Source: Prevotellaceae bacterium (GTDB lineage: Bacteria > Bacteroidota > Bacteroidia > Bacteroidales > UBA932). From it: a stretch of 11,854 bases of DNA. This document shows positions 5,746 to 11,854 of the stretch, one piece after another. The stretch lies in assembly GCA_031289895.1 (NCBI GenBank), contig JAITOP010000251.1, positions 1 to 11,854 on the forward strand. Reading direction: 5' to 3'. The stretch's first letter is position 1, and each line of letters starts with the position of its first letter. A program made the translations under genes and the position numbers. The notes beneath the pieces were generated by a model. That model saw only the letters and a list, made by a program, of their open reading frames with translations, was not told where the DNA came from and did no database searches.

Positions 5746-6759
5746 TATTTTCAGTCGAATATAAACAGGAAGATGGTCGCTTATGCCGCCGTTGTATTTC
5801 ATTCCTATGTATGTGCGCTTAGGTTTTTCGCCAACAAAAGTATTGTCTTTTTCGAATAAATACGGTGCTTTGAAGATATTAAAATCCGATTGACTGCAAC
5901 TAATTTTATTTTCGTCGTTCAGCATATTTCCCGACACAAACATTAAATCAATAAATTCCCAAACACCTTGATATTTAATTGTTCCGTCTCCTTTTTTCAT
6001 CAACGGCATTGCAAGATTATATAAATTGTGTTCGATTATTTCGTCAAAATTATCTTTTGCTTGCAGCGTTTTCACTATTGGTTCGCTGTTTGGAGTGTCG
6101 TTAAAATCGCCCATTGCCAAAATATTTGCATTTTTATTTATCGAAAGCAGAGAATCGCACAAACGCTTTAACTCAATCGCAGCCGCAGTTCGGCGAGGTT
6201 CGCTCGTCTTTGCTCCTCCCCTTTTCGATGGAAAATGATTTACAAAAATATGCAAAGTGTCAGCGCCGCAAAAAATTCCTTTTGCATAAAGAATTTCGCG
6301 GGTTTTAAAACTTTTTGAAATCTGATAAAAATTTTGATATAACAATTCAAAATCGGCTGGATTGTAAAGCAAGGCAACGTCTATTCCTCTGGTGTCGGGC
6401 GAATCGCGGTGAACGATGCGATAATTGAATTTTGCCAAAGGCGTTTCGTTCACAAGTTGGTTAAGCACAAAGCGATTTTCAATTTCGCACAAGCCAACAA
6501 TCGAAGGAATTTTACCTTCGCCCACAGCAATAATTATTTTCGCAAGAGCATCGCGTTTTTCCAAAAATCTGTTCCACGTCCAATGATACGAACCTGTTGG
6601 CGTAAAATCATCGTCAAGCGTTTTTGGGTCATCAAACGAATCAAAATAATTTTCGGTATTGAAAAACATCACCTTAAACTGTGATGTTTGAGCCATAATA
6701 TATTCGTTTGATTTTAAGAATATTATAGCGATAATTATAATTTTTAATAAAAGATTCAT
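5728..6759 (-). CDS. Secreted endonuclease/exonuclease/phosphatase family protein
   Basis: A 343-residue member of the EEP (DNase I-like) superfamily, metal-dependent phosphodiesterases that cleave DNA, RNA, phosphoinositides or other phosphoesters. The N-terminus (MNLLLKIIIIAIIFLKSNEYIMAQ) is a hydrophobic signal peptide with likely cleavage after MAQ, so it is probably periplasmic or secreted. I keep the first Met rather than M22 because it supplies this signal. Catalytic motifs in order: FNTENYFD (33-40, Asn34), CEIEN (91-95, metal-binding Glu), RGIDVALLY (124-132), NHFPSKRGG (174-182), GDFND (217-221) and SDHLPV (327-332, the terminal Asp-His). The set looks complete, so it should be active. 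The NHFPSKRGG-type motif is typical of the bacterial EEP group annotated as endonucleases, but the real substrate cannot be told. It is transcribed alone, divergently from the aminotransferase. Confidence 0.93.
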   Translation of the reverse strand: MNLLLKIIIIAIIFLKSNEYIMAQTSQFKVMFFNTENYFDSFDDPKTLDDDFTPTGSYHWTWNRFLEKRDALAKIIIAVGEGKIPSIVGLCEIENRFVLNQLVNETPLAKFNYRIVHRDSPDTRGIDVALLYNPADFELLYQNFYQISKSFKTREILYAKGIFCGADTLHIFVNHFPSKRGGAKTSEPRRTAAAIELKRLCDSLLSINKNANILAMGDFNDTPNSEPIVKTLQAKDNFDEIIEHNLYNLAMPLMKKGDGTIKYQGVWEFIDLMFVSGNMLNDENKISCSQSDFNIFKAPYLFEKDNTFVGEKPKRTYIGMKYNGGISDHLPVYIRLKIKVESF

Positions 6760-6780
6760 AAAAAAATATATATTTTAATA

Positions 6781-6788
6781 CAAAATTA
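6781..6788 (-). promoter_or_regulatory. -7 promoter element for the EEP gene
   Basis: On the minus strand this reads TAATTTTG, a match to TAnnTTTG, 22 bases before the EEP start codon. It is the mirror copy of the element at 6801-6808. No clear -33 TTG is seen at the usual distance. Confidence 0.55.
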
Positions 6789-6800
6789 GAAAAAAAAATA

Positions 6801-6808
6801 TAATTTTG
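6801..6808 (+). promoter_or_regulatory. -7 promoter element for the aminotransferase operon
   Basis: TAATTTTG matches TAnnTTTG and ends 36 bases before the ATG at 6845. With its mirror copy it forms a 10-bp inverted repeat (TACAAAATTA at 6779-6788, TAATTTTGTA at 6801-6810) around an A-rich 12-base spacer. Confidence 0.55.
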
Positions 6809-6844
6809 TACCTAAATATAAATAATATTTAATATTCTATTAGT

Positions 6845-8032
6845 ATGAAAAATGTAGAACAAAAATTTTCGAAGACAGCAAAAAGTATGAAACGTTCGGC
6901 AATCAGAGAACTGTTAAAATTCACCAATAATCCTGATGTTATTTCGTTTGCAGGTGGTTTCCCCGCTCCCGATTTGTTTCCGATTGAGCAACTGAAAGAA
7001 GTTGCTTGCGAAGTATTGAGCGAAGACGGAGCAAAAGCATTACAATACGGCGCAACCGAAGGCGATTCTAAATTACGCCAATTATTAGTCGAACGATATA
7101 ATCAGCAAGGATTTAATATCGAATTAAAAAATCTTGTAATAGTAACAGCATCGCAACAAGGACTTGATTTGGTAAGTAAAATTTTTCTGAATCGCGGCGA
7201 TAAAGTTGTATGCGGATTACCGTCGTATCTTGGTGCGTTGCAGGCATTTAACGCTTACGGAGCAAACATGATTGGAATACGCTACGATGCTGCGCTCGAC
7301 AATACGTTGGAAGTTTTGCAAATGTTAGGCGAATCGCCAAAATTTATTTACACTATTCCCGATTTTCAAAATCCGTCGGGAGTTACAATGAGCGAAGCCG
7401 ACCGCCGCATGGTTCTTGACATTGCCGAAAAATATGATGTTTTGGTTATCGAAGACAGCCCTTACCGCGAAGTTCGTTTTGAAGGCGACCATATAAAAAC
7501 TATGTTCGAGATGGATAAATCGGGACGAGTTATTTTGCTCGGTACGTTTTCAAAAATCTTTGTTCCCGGATTTCGTATAGGCTGGGTTATTGCTCATGAA
7601 ACAATAATTGACAAAATTGTAACAGCAAAGCAATCAGTTGATTTATGCTCTCCTGTTCTTGACCAAAAAATTGCAGCAAAATTTATAGAAAAAGGTTATC
7701 TCGACCAAAATCTTCCGAAAATAACAGATGCCTACCGCCGCAAACGCGATGGAATGATTGCCGCATTTGAAAAATATATGCCCGAAGGCGTTAAATGGAC
7801 ACGTCCCGAAGGCGGATTGTTTTTGTTTATTACGCTGCCCGATTATATGGATGCCAAAGATTTATTTGATATTGCGATAAAAGAAAATGTAGCATTTGTG
7901 CTTGGCAATTCGTTTTTCTGCGATGGTTCGGGAAAAAATACAATGCGCATAAACTTTTCGTATATGTCGGAAGAAATGAATACCGAAGGCGTTAAACGAT
8001 TGGCATCTTCTATAAAAAAGTTGATGAAATAG
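6845..8032 (+). CDS. PLP-dependent aminotransferase, class I/II (2-aminoadipate/aromatic type)
   Basis: A 395-residue fold-type I aminotransferase. Landmarks: the N-terminal MKRSAIRELLKF, VISFAGGFPAPDLFP (substrate-side loop), ALQYGATEGDSKLRQ, ITASQQGLDL-like VTASQQGLDLVSKIF (PLP phosphate cup), YTIPDFQNPSG with the Asn that contacts PLP, VIEDSPYREVRF with its Asp, and GTFSKIFVPGFRIGW with the PLP-binding lysine K237. The C-terminal MRINFSY supplies the substrate-carboxylate arginine. This pattern is that of LysN/MocR-type enzymes (2-aminoadipate, aromatic and branched-chain amino acids), but there is no N-terminal GntR helix-turn-helix, so it is a free enzyme. The exact amino donor cannot be read from sequence. 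A GNAT gene follows after 13 bases and is probably cotranscribed. Confidence 0.93.
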   Translation: MKNVEQKFSKTAKSMKRSAIRELLKFTNNPDVISFAGGFPAPDLFPIEQLKEVACEVLSEDGAKALQYGATEGDSKLRQLLVERYNQQGFNIELKNLVIVTASQQGLDLVSKIFLNRGDKVVCGLPSYLGALQAFNAYGANMIGIRYDAALDNTLEVLQMLGESPKFIYTIPDFQNPSGVTMSEADRRMVLDIAEKYDVLVIEDSPYREVRFEGDHIKTMFEMDKSGRVILLGTFSKIFVPGFRIGWVIAHETIIDKIVTAKQSVDLCSPVLDQKIAAKFIEKGYLDQNLPKITDAYRRKRDGMIAAFEKYMPEGVKWTRPEGGLFLFITLPDYMDAKDLFDIAIKENVAFVLGNSFFCDGSGKNTMRINFSYMSEEMNTEGVKRLASSIKKLMK

Positions 8033-8045
8033 AGAATTTTTAACA

Positions 8046-8576
8046 ATGTTTTTAGAAAACGAAAATATCCATTTGCGCCCGCTCGAACCCGAAGATTTAG
8101 ACTTGCTTTATGCTTGGGAAAACGACACAAATGTCTGGAATGTAAGCAATACCATTGCGCCATATTCGCGTTATGTGCTTAAACAATATCTTGAAAATTC
8201 GCACAAAAATATTTTTGAAACAGGGCAATTACGATTGGTTATCGAAGATAAAAACAACAAGCGCGCAATAGGAACGGTTGATTTGTTCGACTTCGACCCA
8301 ATGCACTCGCGTATAGCATTTGGAATTTTAATTTATGCCGAAACCGACCGCCAACAAGGTTTTGCAACGTCTTCGCTGAATTTGATAATTGATTATTGCT
8401 TTAATATTTTGCAACTTCATCAAATTTATTGTAATGTTGACGAAAATAATGTGAAAAGTATAAATATGCTTAAAAATGTCGGTTTTGAAATTGCAGGAAT
8501 AAAAAAACAATGGATAAAAACAACAAAAGGCTGGCAAAATGAAATATTACTTCAGATAATTAGTCTTAAGTCGTAA
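8046..8576 (+). CDS. GNAT family N-acetyltransferase (RimJ/RimL or SpeG-like)
   Basis: A 176-residue cytoplasmic acetyltransferase that uses acetyl-CoA. It begins with the family's usual 'hxLRPLEPEDLDLLYAWEND' (7-27), continues with AIGTVDLFDFDP (74-85), and shows the acetyl-CoA pyrophosphate loop DRQQGFAT (101-108, R/Q-x-x-G-x-A). The terminal VDENNVKSINMLKNVGFEIAG (131-151) is the conserved 'N..S....k.GF...G' region. Length and pattern fit RimJ/RimL ribosomal-protein or SpeG-type polyamine acetyltransferases; the acceptor is unknown. It lies 13 bases after the aminotransferase. Its last residues, SLKS, and the TAA stop are encoded inside a 7-bp tandem repeat, so the original C-terminus may have been slightly different. 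Confidence 0.92.
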   Translation: MFLENENIHLRPLEPEDLDLLYAWENDTNVWNVSNTIAPYSRYVLKQYLENSHKNIFETGQLRLVIEDKNNKRAIGTVDLFDFDPMHSRIAFGILIYAETDRQQGFATSSLNLIIDYCFNILQLHQIYCNVDENNVKSINMLKNVGFEIAGIKKQWIKTTKGWQNEILLQIISLKS

Positions 8577-8692
8577 GTCATAAGTCGTAAGTAATAAAGA
8601 TTTTAAAGATTTTAAAGTTATAAAGTTTTTAAAGATTTTTTTTCAACAAAATCGTAATTCGTAATTTTTAATTCGTAATTAACTTACGACTT
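8567..8692. repeat. Repeat-filled intergenic region (7-bp, 9-bp, 7-bp arrays)
   Basis: Three arrays follow one another. Four units of TAAGTCR (8567-8594) contain the GNAT stop codon. About five units of AAAGATTTT or AAAGTTTTT (8596-8643) are the reverse complement of the CTTTAAAAACTTT family. CGTAATT-type 7-bp units run from 8653 to 8680. AAGTCGTAAGT (8582-8592) is a perfect inverted copy of ACTTACGACTT (8682-8692), so the whole could fold on itself in the GNAT 3' UTR. No ORF or classical terminator is seen. Confidence 0.8.
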
Positions 8693-8727
8693 CTGACTAA
8701 TTTATTTTTTTAATACAATTTTTTTTT

Positions 8728-8735
8728 TACCTTTG
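8728..8735 (+). promoter_or_regulatory. -7 promoter element for the DUF4290 gene
   Basis: TACCTTTG is a perfect TAnnTTTG, 20 bases before the ATG at 8756, preceded by a long T tract. No -33 TTG is visible at 19-21 bases. Confidence 0.6.
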
Positions 8736-8755
8736 CAACTTAATTTTACCTAAAT

Positions 8756-9667
8756 ATGGATTATAATACACAACGAAAAAAACTACAACTACCAGAATAT
8801 GGTCGTAATATACACAAAATGGTTGAATGGGTGAGAGTTTTGCCAAGCAAAGAAGACCGCAACCGACAAATAAGAGCAGTAATATCTGTTATGGGAAATC
8901 TTAATCCTCACTTGCGTGATGTTAATGATTTCAGGCATAAACTGTGGGATCACATTCAGGTTATTTCAGACTTTCAGATTGATATTGATTCGCCCTACCC
9001 TATTCTCGAAAAATCTGTTTTACAGGATAAACCGAAAAAACTTCAGTACAGGGCTAACCCTCTGAACGTGCCGTACTACGGGCGGTACATATTGGACATG
9101 ATTAATTACATAAAAAAACTTGAAGAAGGCGAAAAAAAACAATGTATGATTATACAAATAGCAAATCAAATAAAAAAATCGTACATAGCATGGAATAAAG
9201 ACAGTGTGAAAGATGAAGTGATAATTAAAGATTTGTATATTCTTTCGGGCGGCGCAATAAGTCTTGATAAAGATACAAAACTTTGCAGCGGAAAAATTAC
9301 TACGCAAGCACTTGTGAAAACCGATACAAGTACACAGCAAAAAAGAAATTATACTAACAATAACAACAACAGCGGCAGAAATAATAACAATAATAACAAC
9401 AACAATAATTACCGCAGAACCAACAGCAGCAGTAACAGCAACAGTAATAATAACAATAATAATAACAGCAACTATAAGAGAACTAACAGCAATTACAGCA
9501 GCAACAACAGAAATAATAATCACGGCAGCAATTACAGCAGTTACAATAATAACAATAACAGTAATAATAATAACAGTAACAGCAATTACAGTAACAACAA
9601 CAACAATAATAATAACAGCAACAATAATCAGCAAAGAAAAAGAATTTACACTAAGTATGAAAAATAA
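8756..9667 (+). CDS. DUF4290 protein with Asn/Ser-rich prion-like tail
   Basis: A 303-residue protein of unknown function. Residues 1 to about 180 match DUF4290, a family found in Bacteroidota (MDYNTQRKKLQLPEYGRNIHKMVEW, RNRQIRAVISVMGNLNPHLRD, FRHKLWDHIQVIS, NVPYYGRYILDMI, LSGGAISLDKD). It has no signal peptide or membrane segment and is probably cytoplasmic. From about residue 198 the protein becomes a low-complexity tail of Asn with Ser, Tyr, Arg and Gly, including a run of ten Asn and two related blocks, NYRRTNS and NYKRTNS. It ends in a basic, charged QQRKRIYTKYEK. Both Asn codons are mixed (AAT and AAC), so the amino acid run is not one pure DNA repeat. The intrinsically disordered Asn-rich, Arg/Tyr-spaced composition resembles prion-like or RNA-binding tails; the function is unknown. 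A terminator follows. Confidence 0.88.
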   Translation: MDYNTQRKKLQLPEYGRNIHKMVEWVRVLPSKEDRNRQIRAVISVMGNLNPHLRDVNDFRHKLWDHIQVISDFQIDIDSPYPILEKSVLQDKPKKLQYRANPLNVPYYGRYILDMINYIKKLEEGEKKQCMIIQIANQIKKSYIAWNKDSVKDEVIIKDLYILSGGAISLDKDTKLCSGKITTQALVKTDTSTQQKRNYTNNNNNSGRNNNNNNNNNNYRRTNSSSNSNSNNNNNNNSNYKRTNSNYSSNNRNNNHGSNYSSYNNNNNSNNNNSNSNYSNNNNNNNNSNNNQQRKRIYTKYEK

Positions 9668-9723
9668 ACATTTTTGAAAAAACAATTATTTATTTTCACT
9701 TACTGTTTAGCATCAAATATTTT

Positions 9724-9752
9724 AAACGCAGTTCACGTAACTGCGTTTTTTT
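9724..9752 (+). terminator. Rho-independent terminator after the DUF4290 gene
   Basis: AAACGCAGTT (9724-9733) pairs perfectly with AACTGCGTTT (9739-9748) around the loop CACGT, and the T run continues to 9752. It lies 56 bases after the DUF4290 stop. Confidence 0.92.
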
Positions 9753-9764
9753 ATAGAACAATTC

Positions 9765-9831
9765 CATCAAAGTTCCGCAGGGACGACATTATAATCGGGT
9801 CTAATAATGCCGTCCCTGCGGGACTTTGATG
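9765..9831. repeat. REPIN-like inverted repeat
   Basis: Two 27-base arms (9765-9791 and 9805-9831) are complementary at 25 of 27 positions, and both exceptions would be G-U pairs in RNA. Each arm holds its own small hairpin (GTTCC-GCA-GGGAC and GTCCC-TGC-GGGAC). Two inverted short palindromes close together are the layout of REP doublets (REPINs). No transposase lies in the window. The rest of the gap (9868-9960) shows no gene. Confidence 0.75.
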
Positions 9832-9845
9832 TACAATTTTTTTTG

Positions 9846-9867
9846 TCCGTAGGTTTCAACCTACGGA
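9846..9867. repeat. Perfect palindromic hairpin
   Basis: TCCGTAGGTT (9846-9855) and AACCTACGGA (9858-9867) pair perfectly around a two-base centre. It lies just after the REPIN-like element and a T run. It is not followed by a T run on the plus strand; on the minus strand the preceding T tract is an A tract, so it is not a good terminator either way. It is probably another interspersed repeat. Confidence 0.75.
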
Positions 9868-9961
9868 TAATAAAATGTTGTCCATTGTGAGACGCGAGGG
9901 ATGGTTTTCTTTTTTTTATTTTGTGTTTTTTTAGTCGTATGTTAAAAAAATATCAAAATTA

Positions 9962-9992
9962 TTGTTATATTTCAATAAATTTTGTATTTTTG
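9962..9992 (+). promoter_or_regulatory. Bacteroidota-type promoter for the peptidase/epimerase operon
   Basis: TTG (9962-9964) and TATTTTTG (9985-9992) are 20 bases apart, matching the -33/-7 arrangement. The ATG at 10018 follows after 25 bases. Confidence 0.6.
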
Positions 9993-10017
9993 CGATATGT
10001 AAAAACAATCAAGTTTT

Positions 10018-11244
10018 ATGAAAAATATCGTATTACCCTTAGTATTTGTTGCTGCAATTATGTGCAGCTGCTCACAAACTGCGAATACAGCGAAATCGCA
10101 AATTGCTGAAAGCACCGATAGTGTTAATATCAATATCCAACACTTGATAACCCAAACACAGCAACAGTTTGCGCCCGACCGCAGAGTAAATATTTTTGAT
10201 GTGAAAGTTAAAAATAACGAAGGCAAAATTGTGCTGAAAGGCGTAACAACAAATGCCGATGCTAAACAAAAAATTATCGAAAACGTAAATTCGTTAAATC
10301 TAAATGTAACCGACAGCATAACTGTTCTTCCCGACAAAAGTCTGGGCGATGAAACGTTCGGCGTGGTAACACTTTCGGTGGCAAGCGTGCGCACGTCCGG
10401 CGATTATGCAGCAGAAATGGCTACGCAAGCACTGCTCGGAATGCCTGTAAAAATATTACAAAACGGCAGCTGGCTGCGGGTGCAAACTCCTGATGGATAT
10501 ATCGGCTACACGTATGCCGGAAATATTAAGCGAATGAACAAGCAACAAATCAACGAATGGAACGCGGCGCAAAAAATTATTTTCACCGAAAACAACGGTT
10601 TTGCATACGCACAGCCAAATTCAAATGAAGTGGTTTCCGATTTGGTTGTTGGAAATATGCTTAAACTTGATGACGAAACCGAACAATATTACAAAGTTTC
10701 GTATCCCGACGGCAGAACGGCTTTTGTTGAAAAAAATCAATCGAAAAAGTTAGACGAATGGTATAATTCCATAAATCTTGATGGCGAAAATATTATTAAT
10801 TACGGAAAACGATTTATGGGCGTGCCGTATCTTTGGGGCGGAACATCGGCGAAGGCTATGGATTGCAGCGGTTTTTCAAAAACAGTTTTTTTTATGCACG
10901 GAGTTATTCTTCAGCGAGACGCATCGCAGCAATGCCTGACGGGGCAAACGATTGAGATTACCGAAAATTTTGAAAATCTGAAAACAGGCGATTTGCTGTT
11001 TTTCGGCAGCAAAGCACAGGGCGGCAAACGCGAGCGCATAGGGCATGTTGCAATTTATATCGGCAACAAACAATTTATACACGAAGCCACTCAGGTAAAA
11101 ATCGGCAGTTTAGACCCTGCGGCTGAAAATTACGATAAGTACAATGCCAACCGTCTTGTTCGTGCATCGCGAATAATAGGAAATATCGACACAAACGGAG
11201 TGTCATCATTAAAAAATAACGAATTTTATCAACAACAAAAATAA
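10018..11244 (+). CDS. NlpC/P60 lipoprotein peptidase with BON-like and SH3 regions (YkfC-like)
   Basis: A 408-residue cell-wall peptide hydrolase. The signal peptide ends in CSC (Cys16 or Cys18 as the lipid anchor), so it is probably a periplasm-facing or outer-membrane lipoprotein. Residues about 50-106 (VNIFDVKVKNNEGKIVLKGVTTNADAKQKI...) look like a BON domain. Two bacterial SH3-like segments follow (about 118-180, with VRTSGDYAAEMATQALLGMPVKIL, and 190-240). The NlpC/P60 domain starts near 262 with GKRFMGVPYLWGG. Its catalytic triad is visible: Cys283 in MDCSGF, His343 in GHVAIYIG and His355 in FIHEA. The SH3-SH3-NlpC/P60 layout is that of YkfC-type gamma-D-glutamyl-diamino acid endopeptidases, which release L-Ala-gamma-D-Glu from murein tripeptides. 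The dipeptide epimerase gene 38 bases downstream would act on exactly that product, which supports the call. The BON-like region is an unusual addition. Confidence 0.92.
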   Translation: MKNIVLPLVFVAAIMCSCSQTANTAKSQIAESTDSVNINIQHLITQTQQQFAPDRRVNIFDVKVKNNEGKIVLKGVTTNADAKQKIIENVNSLNLNVTDSITVLPDKSLGDETFGVVTLSVASVRTSGDYAAEMATQALLGMPVKILQNGSWLRVQTPDGYIGYTYAGNIKRMNKQQINEWNAAQKIIFTENNGFAYAQPNSNEVVSDLVVGNMLKLDDETEQYYKVSYPDGRTAFVEKNQSKKLDEWYNSINLDGENIINYGKRFMGVPYLWGGTSAKAMDCSGFSKTVFFMHGVILQRDASQQCLTGQTIEITENFENLKTGDLLFFGSKAQGGKRERIGHVAIYIGNKQFIHEATQVKIGSLDPAAENYDKYNANRLVRASRIIGNIDTNGVSSLKNNEFYQQQK

Positions 11245-11251
11245 AAATATC

Positions 11252-11279
11252 ATATCATAAAAATTTAATATCATAAAAA
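11252..11279. repeat. 12-bp direct repeat between peptidase and epimerase
   Basis: ATATCATAAAAA occurs at 11252-11263 and 11268-11279, filling most of the 38-base gap. It gives an A/T-only leader before the epimerase ATG, with no Shine-Dalgarno sequence. Confidence 0.75.
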
Positions 11280-11282
11280 AAC

Positions 11283-11854
11283 ATGAAACAGAGCAGAAGA
11301 AATTTTTTAAGAACAGCGGCATTAGCAACCGCAGGCACAGGTTTATTTTTAGGTACAGGTGCAAAACTTTTTGCAAATCCGTCGCCACGCCGCTCGCTTC
11401 CGGGCGCAGCAAAAATGAAACTTTCGTTTCGTCCGGTCGATTTACAGTTGAAATACACTTTCACCGTTGCCACATTTTCGCGCACGATGACGCCAAGCGT
11501 ACAAGTAGAAATTGAATACGACGGAGTAACCGGCTACGGCGAAGCGGCGATGCCTCAGTATCTGGGCGAATCGGCGGCATCGGTTATGGCATTTTTGCAA
11601 CGGGTAAATCTCGAACAGTTTCGCAGCCCTTTCGAAATGGACGATATTTTAAACTATGTTGACGGCATCACCGAAAATAATACTGCCGCAAAAGCATCGG
11701 TTGATATTGCACTGCACGATTTGGTGGGCAAACTTATGGGACAACCTTGGTATAAAATCTGGGGATTGAATATCGACAAAATTCCGCCCACAACCTACAC
11801 AATAGGAATTGACGAGCCTGATGTGGTTCGTAAAAAAACCCGCGAATATGCCAA
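11283..11854 (+). CDS. Dipeptide epimerase, Tat-exported (enolase superfamily), 3' truncated by window
   Basis: The frame is open from the ATG at 11283 to the window end, about 190 codons. The N-terminus MKQSRRNFLRTAALA carries a twin-arginine motif (SRRNFLR) and a following hydrophobic stretch (LATAGTGLFLGTGA), so the protein is predicted to be exported folded. Mature sequence begins near residue 33. It then follows the muconate-lactonizing-enzyme-like N-terminal capping domain of L-Ala-D/L-Glu epimerases: MKLSFRPVDLQLKYTFTVATFSRT, VQVEIEYDGVTGYGEAAMPQYLGES, then AAKASVDIALHDLVGKLMGQP and TTYTIGID leading into the barrel. Catalytic lysines and metal ligands lie beyond the window. With the upstream NlpC/P60 peptidase it forms a two-step pathway from murein peptides to L-Ala-L-Glu. 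It is visibly more GC-rich than the left part of the window. Confidence 0.9.
   Translation, partial: MKQSRRNFLRTAALATAGTGLFLGTGAKLFANPSPRRSLPGAAKMKLSFRPVDLQLKYTFTVATFSRTMTPSVQVEIEYDGVTGYGEAAMPQYLGESAASVMAFLQRVNLEQFRSPFEMDDILNYVDGITENNTAAKASVDIALHDLVGKLMGQPWYKIWGLNIDKIPPTTYTIGIDEPDVVRKKTREYA

Noticed and set aside
6026..6684. Three plus-strand ORFs within the EEP gene
   Set aside because: They are antisense to a gene with complete catalytic motifs and show no domains, promoter or signal of their own.
9020..9685. 221-codon minus-strand ORF rich in Val and Ile
   Set aside because: It is antisense to the AAY/AGY codons of the DUF4290 Asn-rich tail; the Val/Ile composition is the complement of those codons.
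9868..9960. GAGACGCGAGG segment as part of another hairpin repeat
   Set aside because: It resembles one arm of a common hairpin repeat, but no complementary arm is found nearby, so no structure can be supported.

Overview
The window looks like the chromosome of an AT-rich member of the Bacteroidota. Four things point there: several genes are preceded by the phylum's TAnnTTTG -7 promoter element, Shine-Dalgarno sequences are weak or absent, two families largely confined to the phylum are present (DUF3127 and DUF4290), and the intergenic regions are full of short tandem repeats and hairpin elements. No finer placement can be supported from sequence alone.

Left part (1-3076): the window opens inside a gene whose fragment carries a motif like the TonB-receptor plug. 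A good promoter (265-296) then starts a tightly packed set: an OLD/RecF-like AAA ATPase (321-1349), a small TOPRIM-like protein three bases downstream (1353-1871), and queA (1880-3076), which makes the queuosine precursor in tRNA. The ATPase/TOPRIM-like pair is the best candidate here for an uncharacterised system. It resembles a reduced PARIS/AbiL-type (split OLD) defence module.

Middle part (3077-6759): a 411-base gap holds a 182-bp nested inverted-repeat element that can fold as a four-way cloverleaf, then a 9-bp tandem array running into the promoter of the next operon. That operon encodes two tandem FKBP-type lipoproteins, the first with its active site eroded and the second canonical, followed by a DUF3127 protein with an SSB-like acidic tail ending DDLPF, and a clear terminator. 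On the minus strand follows a secreted endonuclease/exonuclease/phosphatase-family protein.

Right part (6760-11854): a symmetric divergent promoter drives the phosphatase-family gene to the left. To the right it drives a PLP-dependent aminotransferase plus a GNAT acetyltransferase. After a repeat-rich gap comes a DUF4290 protein with a long Asn/Ser-rich, prion-like tail and a terminator, then a REPIN-like inverted repeat and another palindrome. The window ends with a murein-peptide recycling pair: a lipoprotein NlpC/P60 peptidase and a Tat-exported dipeptide epimerase, cut by the window edge. This matches the YkfC/YkfB step order known from Bacillus, but in an exported form.

All functional calls come from motifs read by eye; no database search was run.
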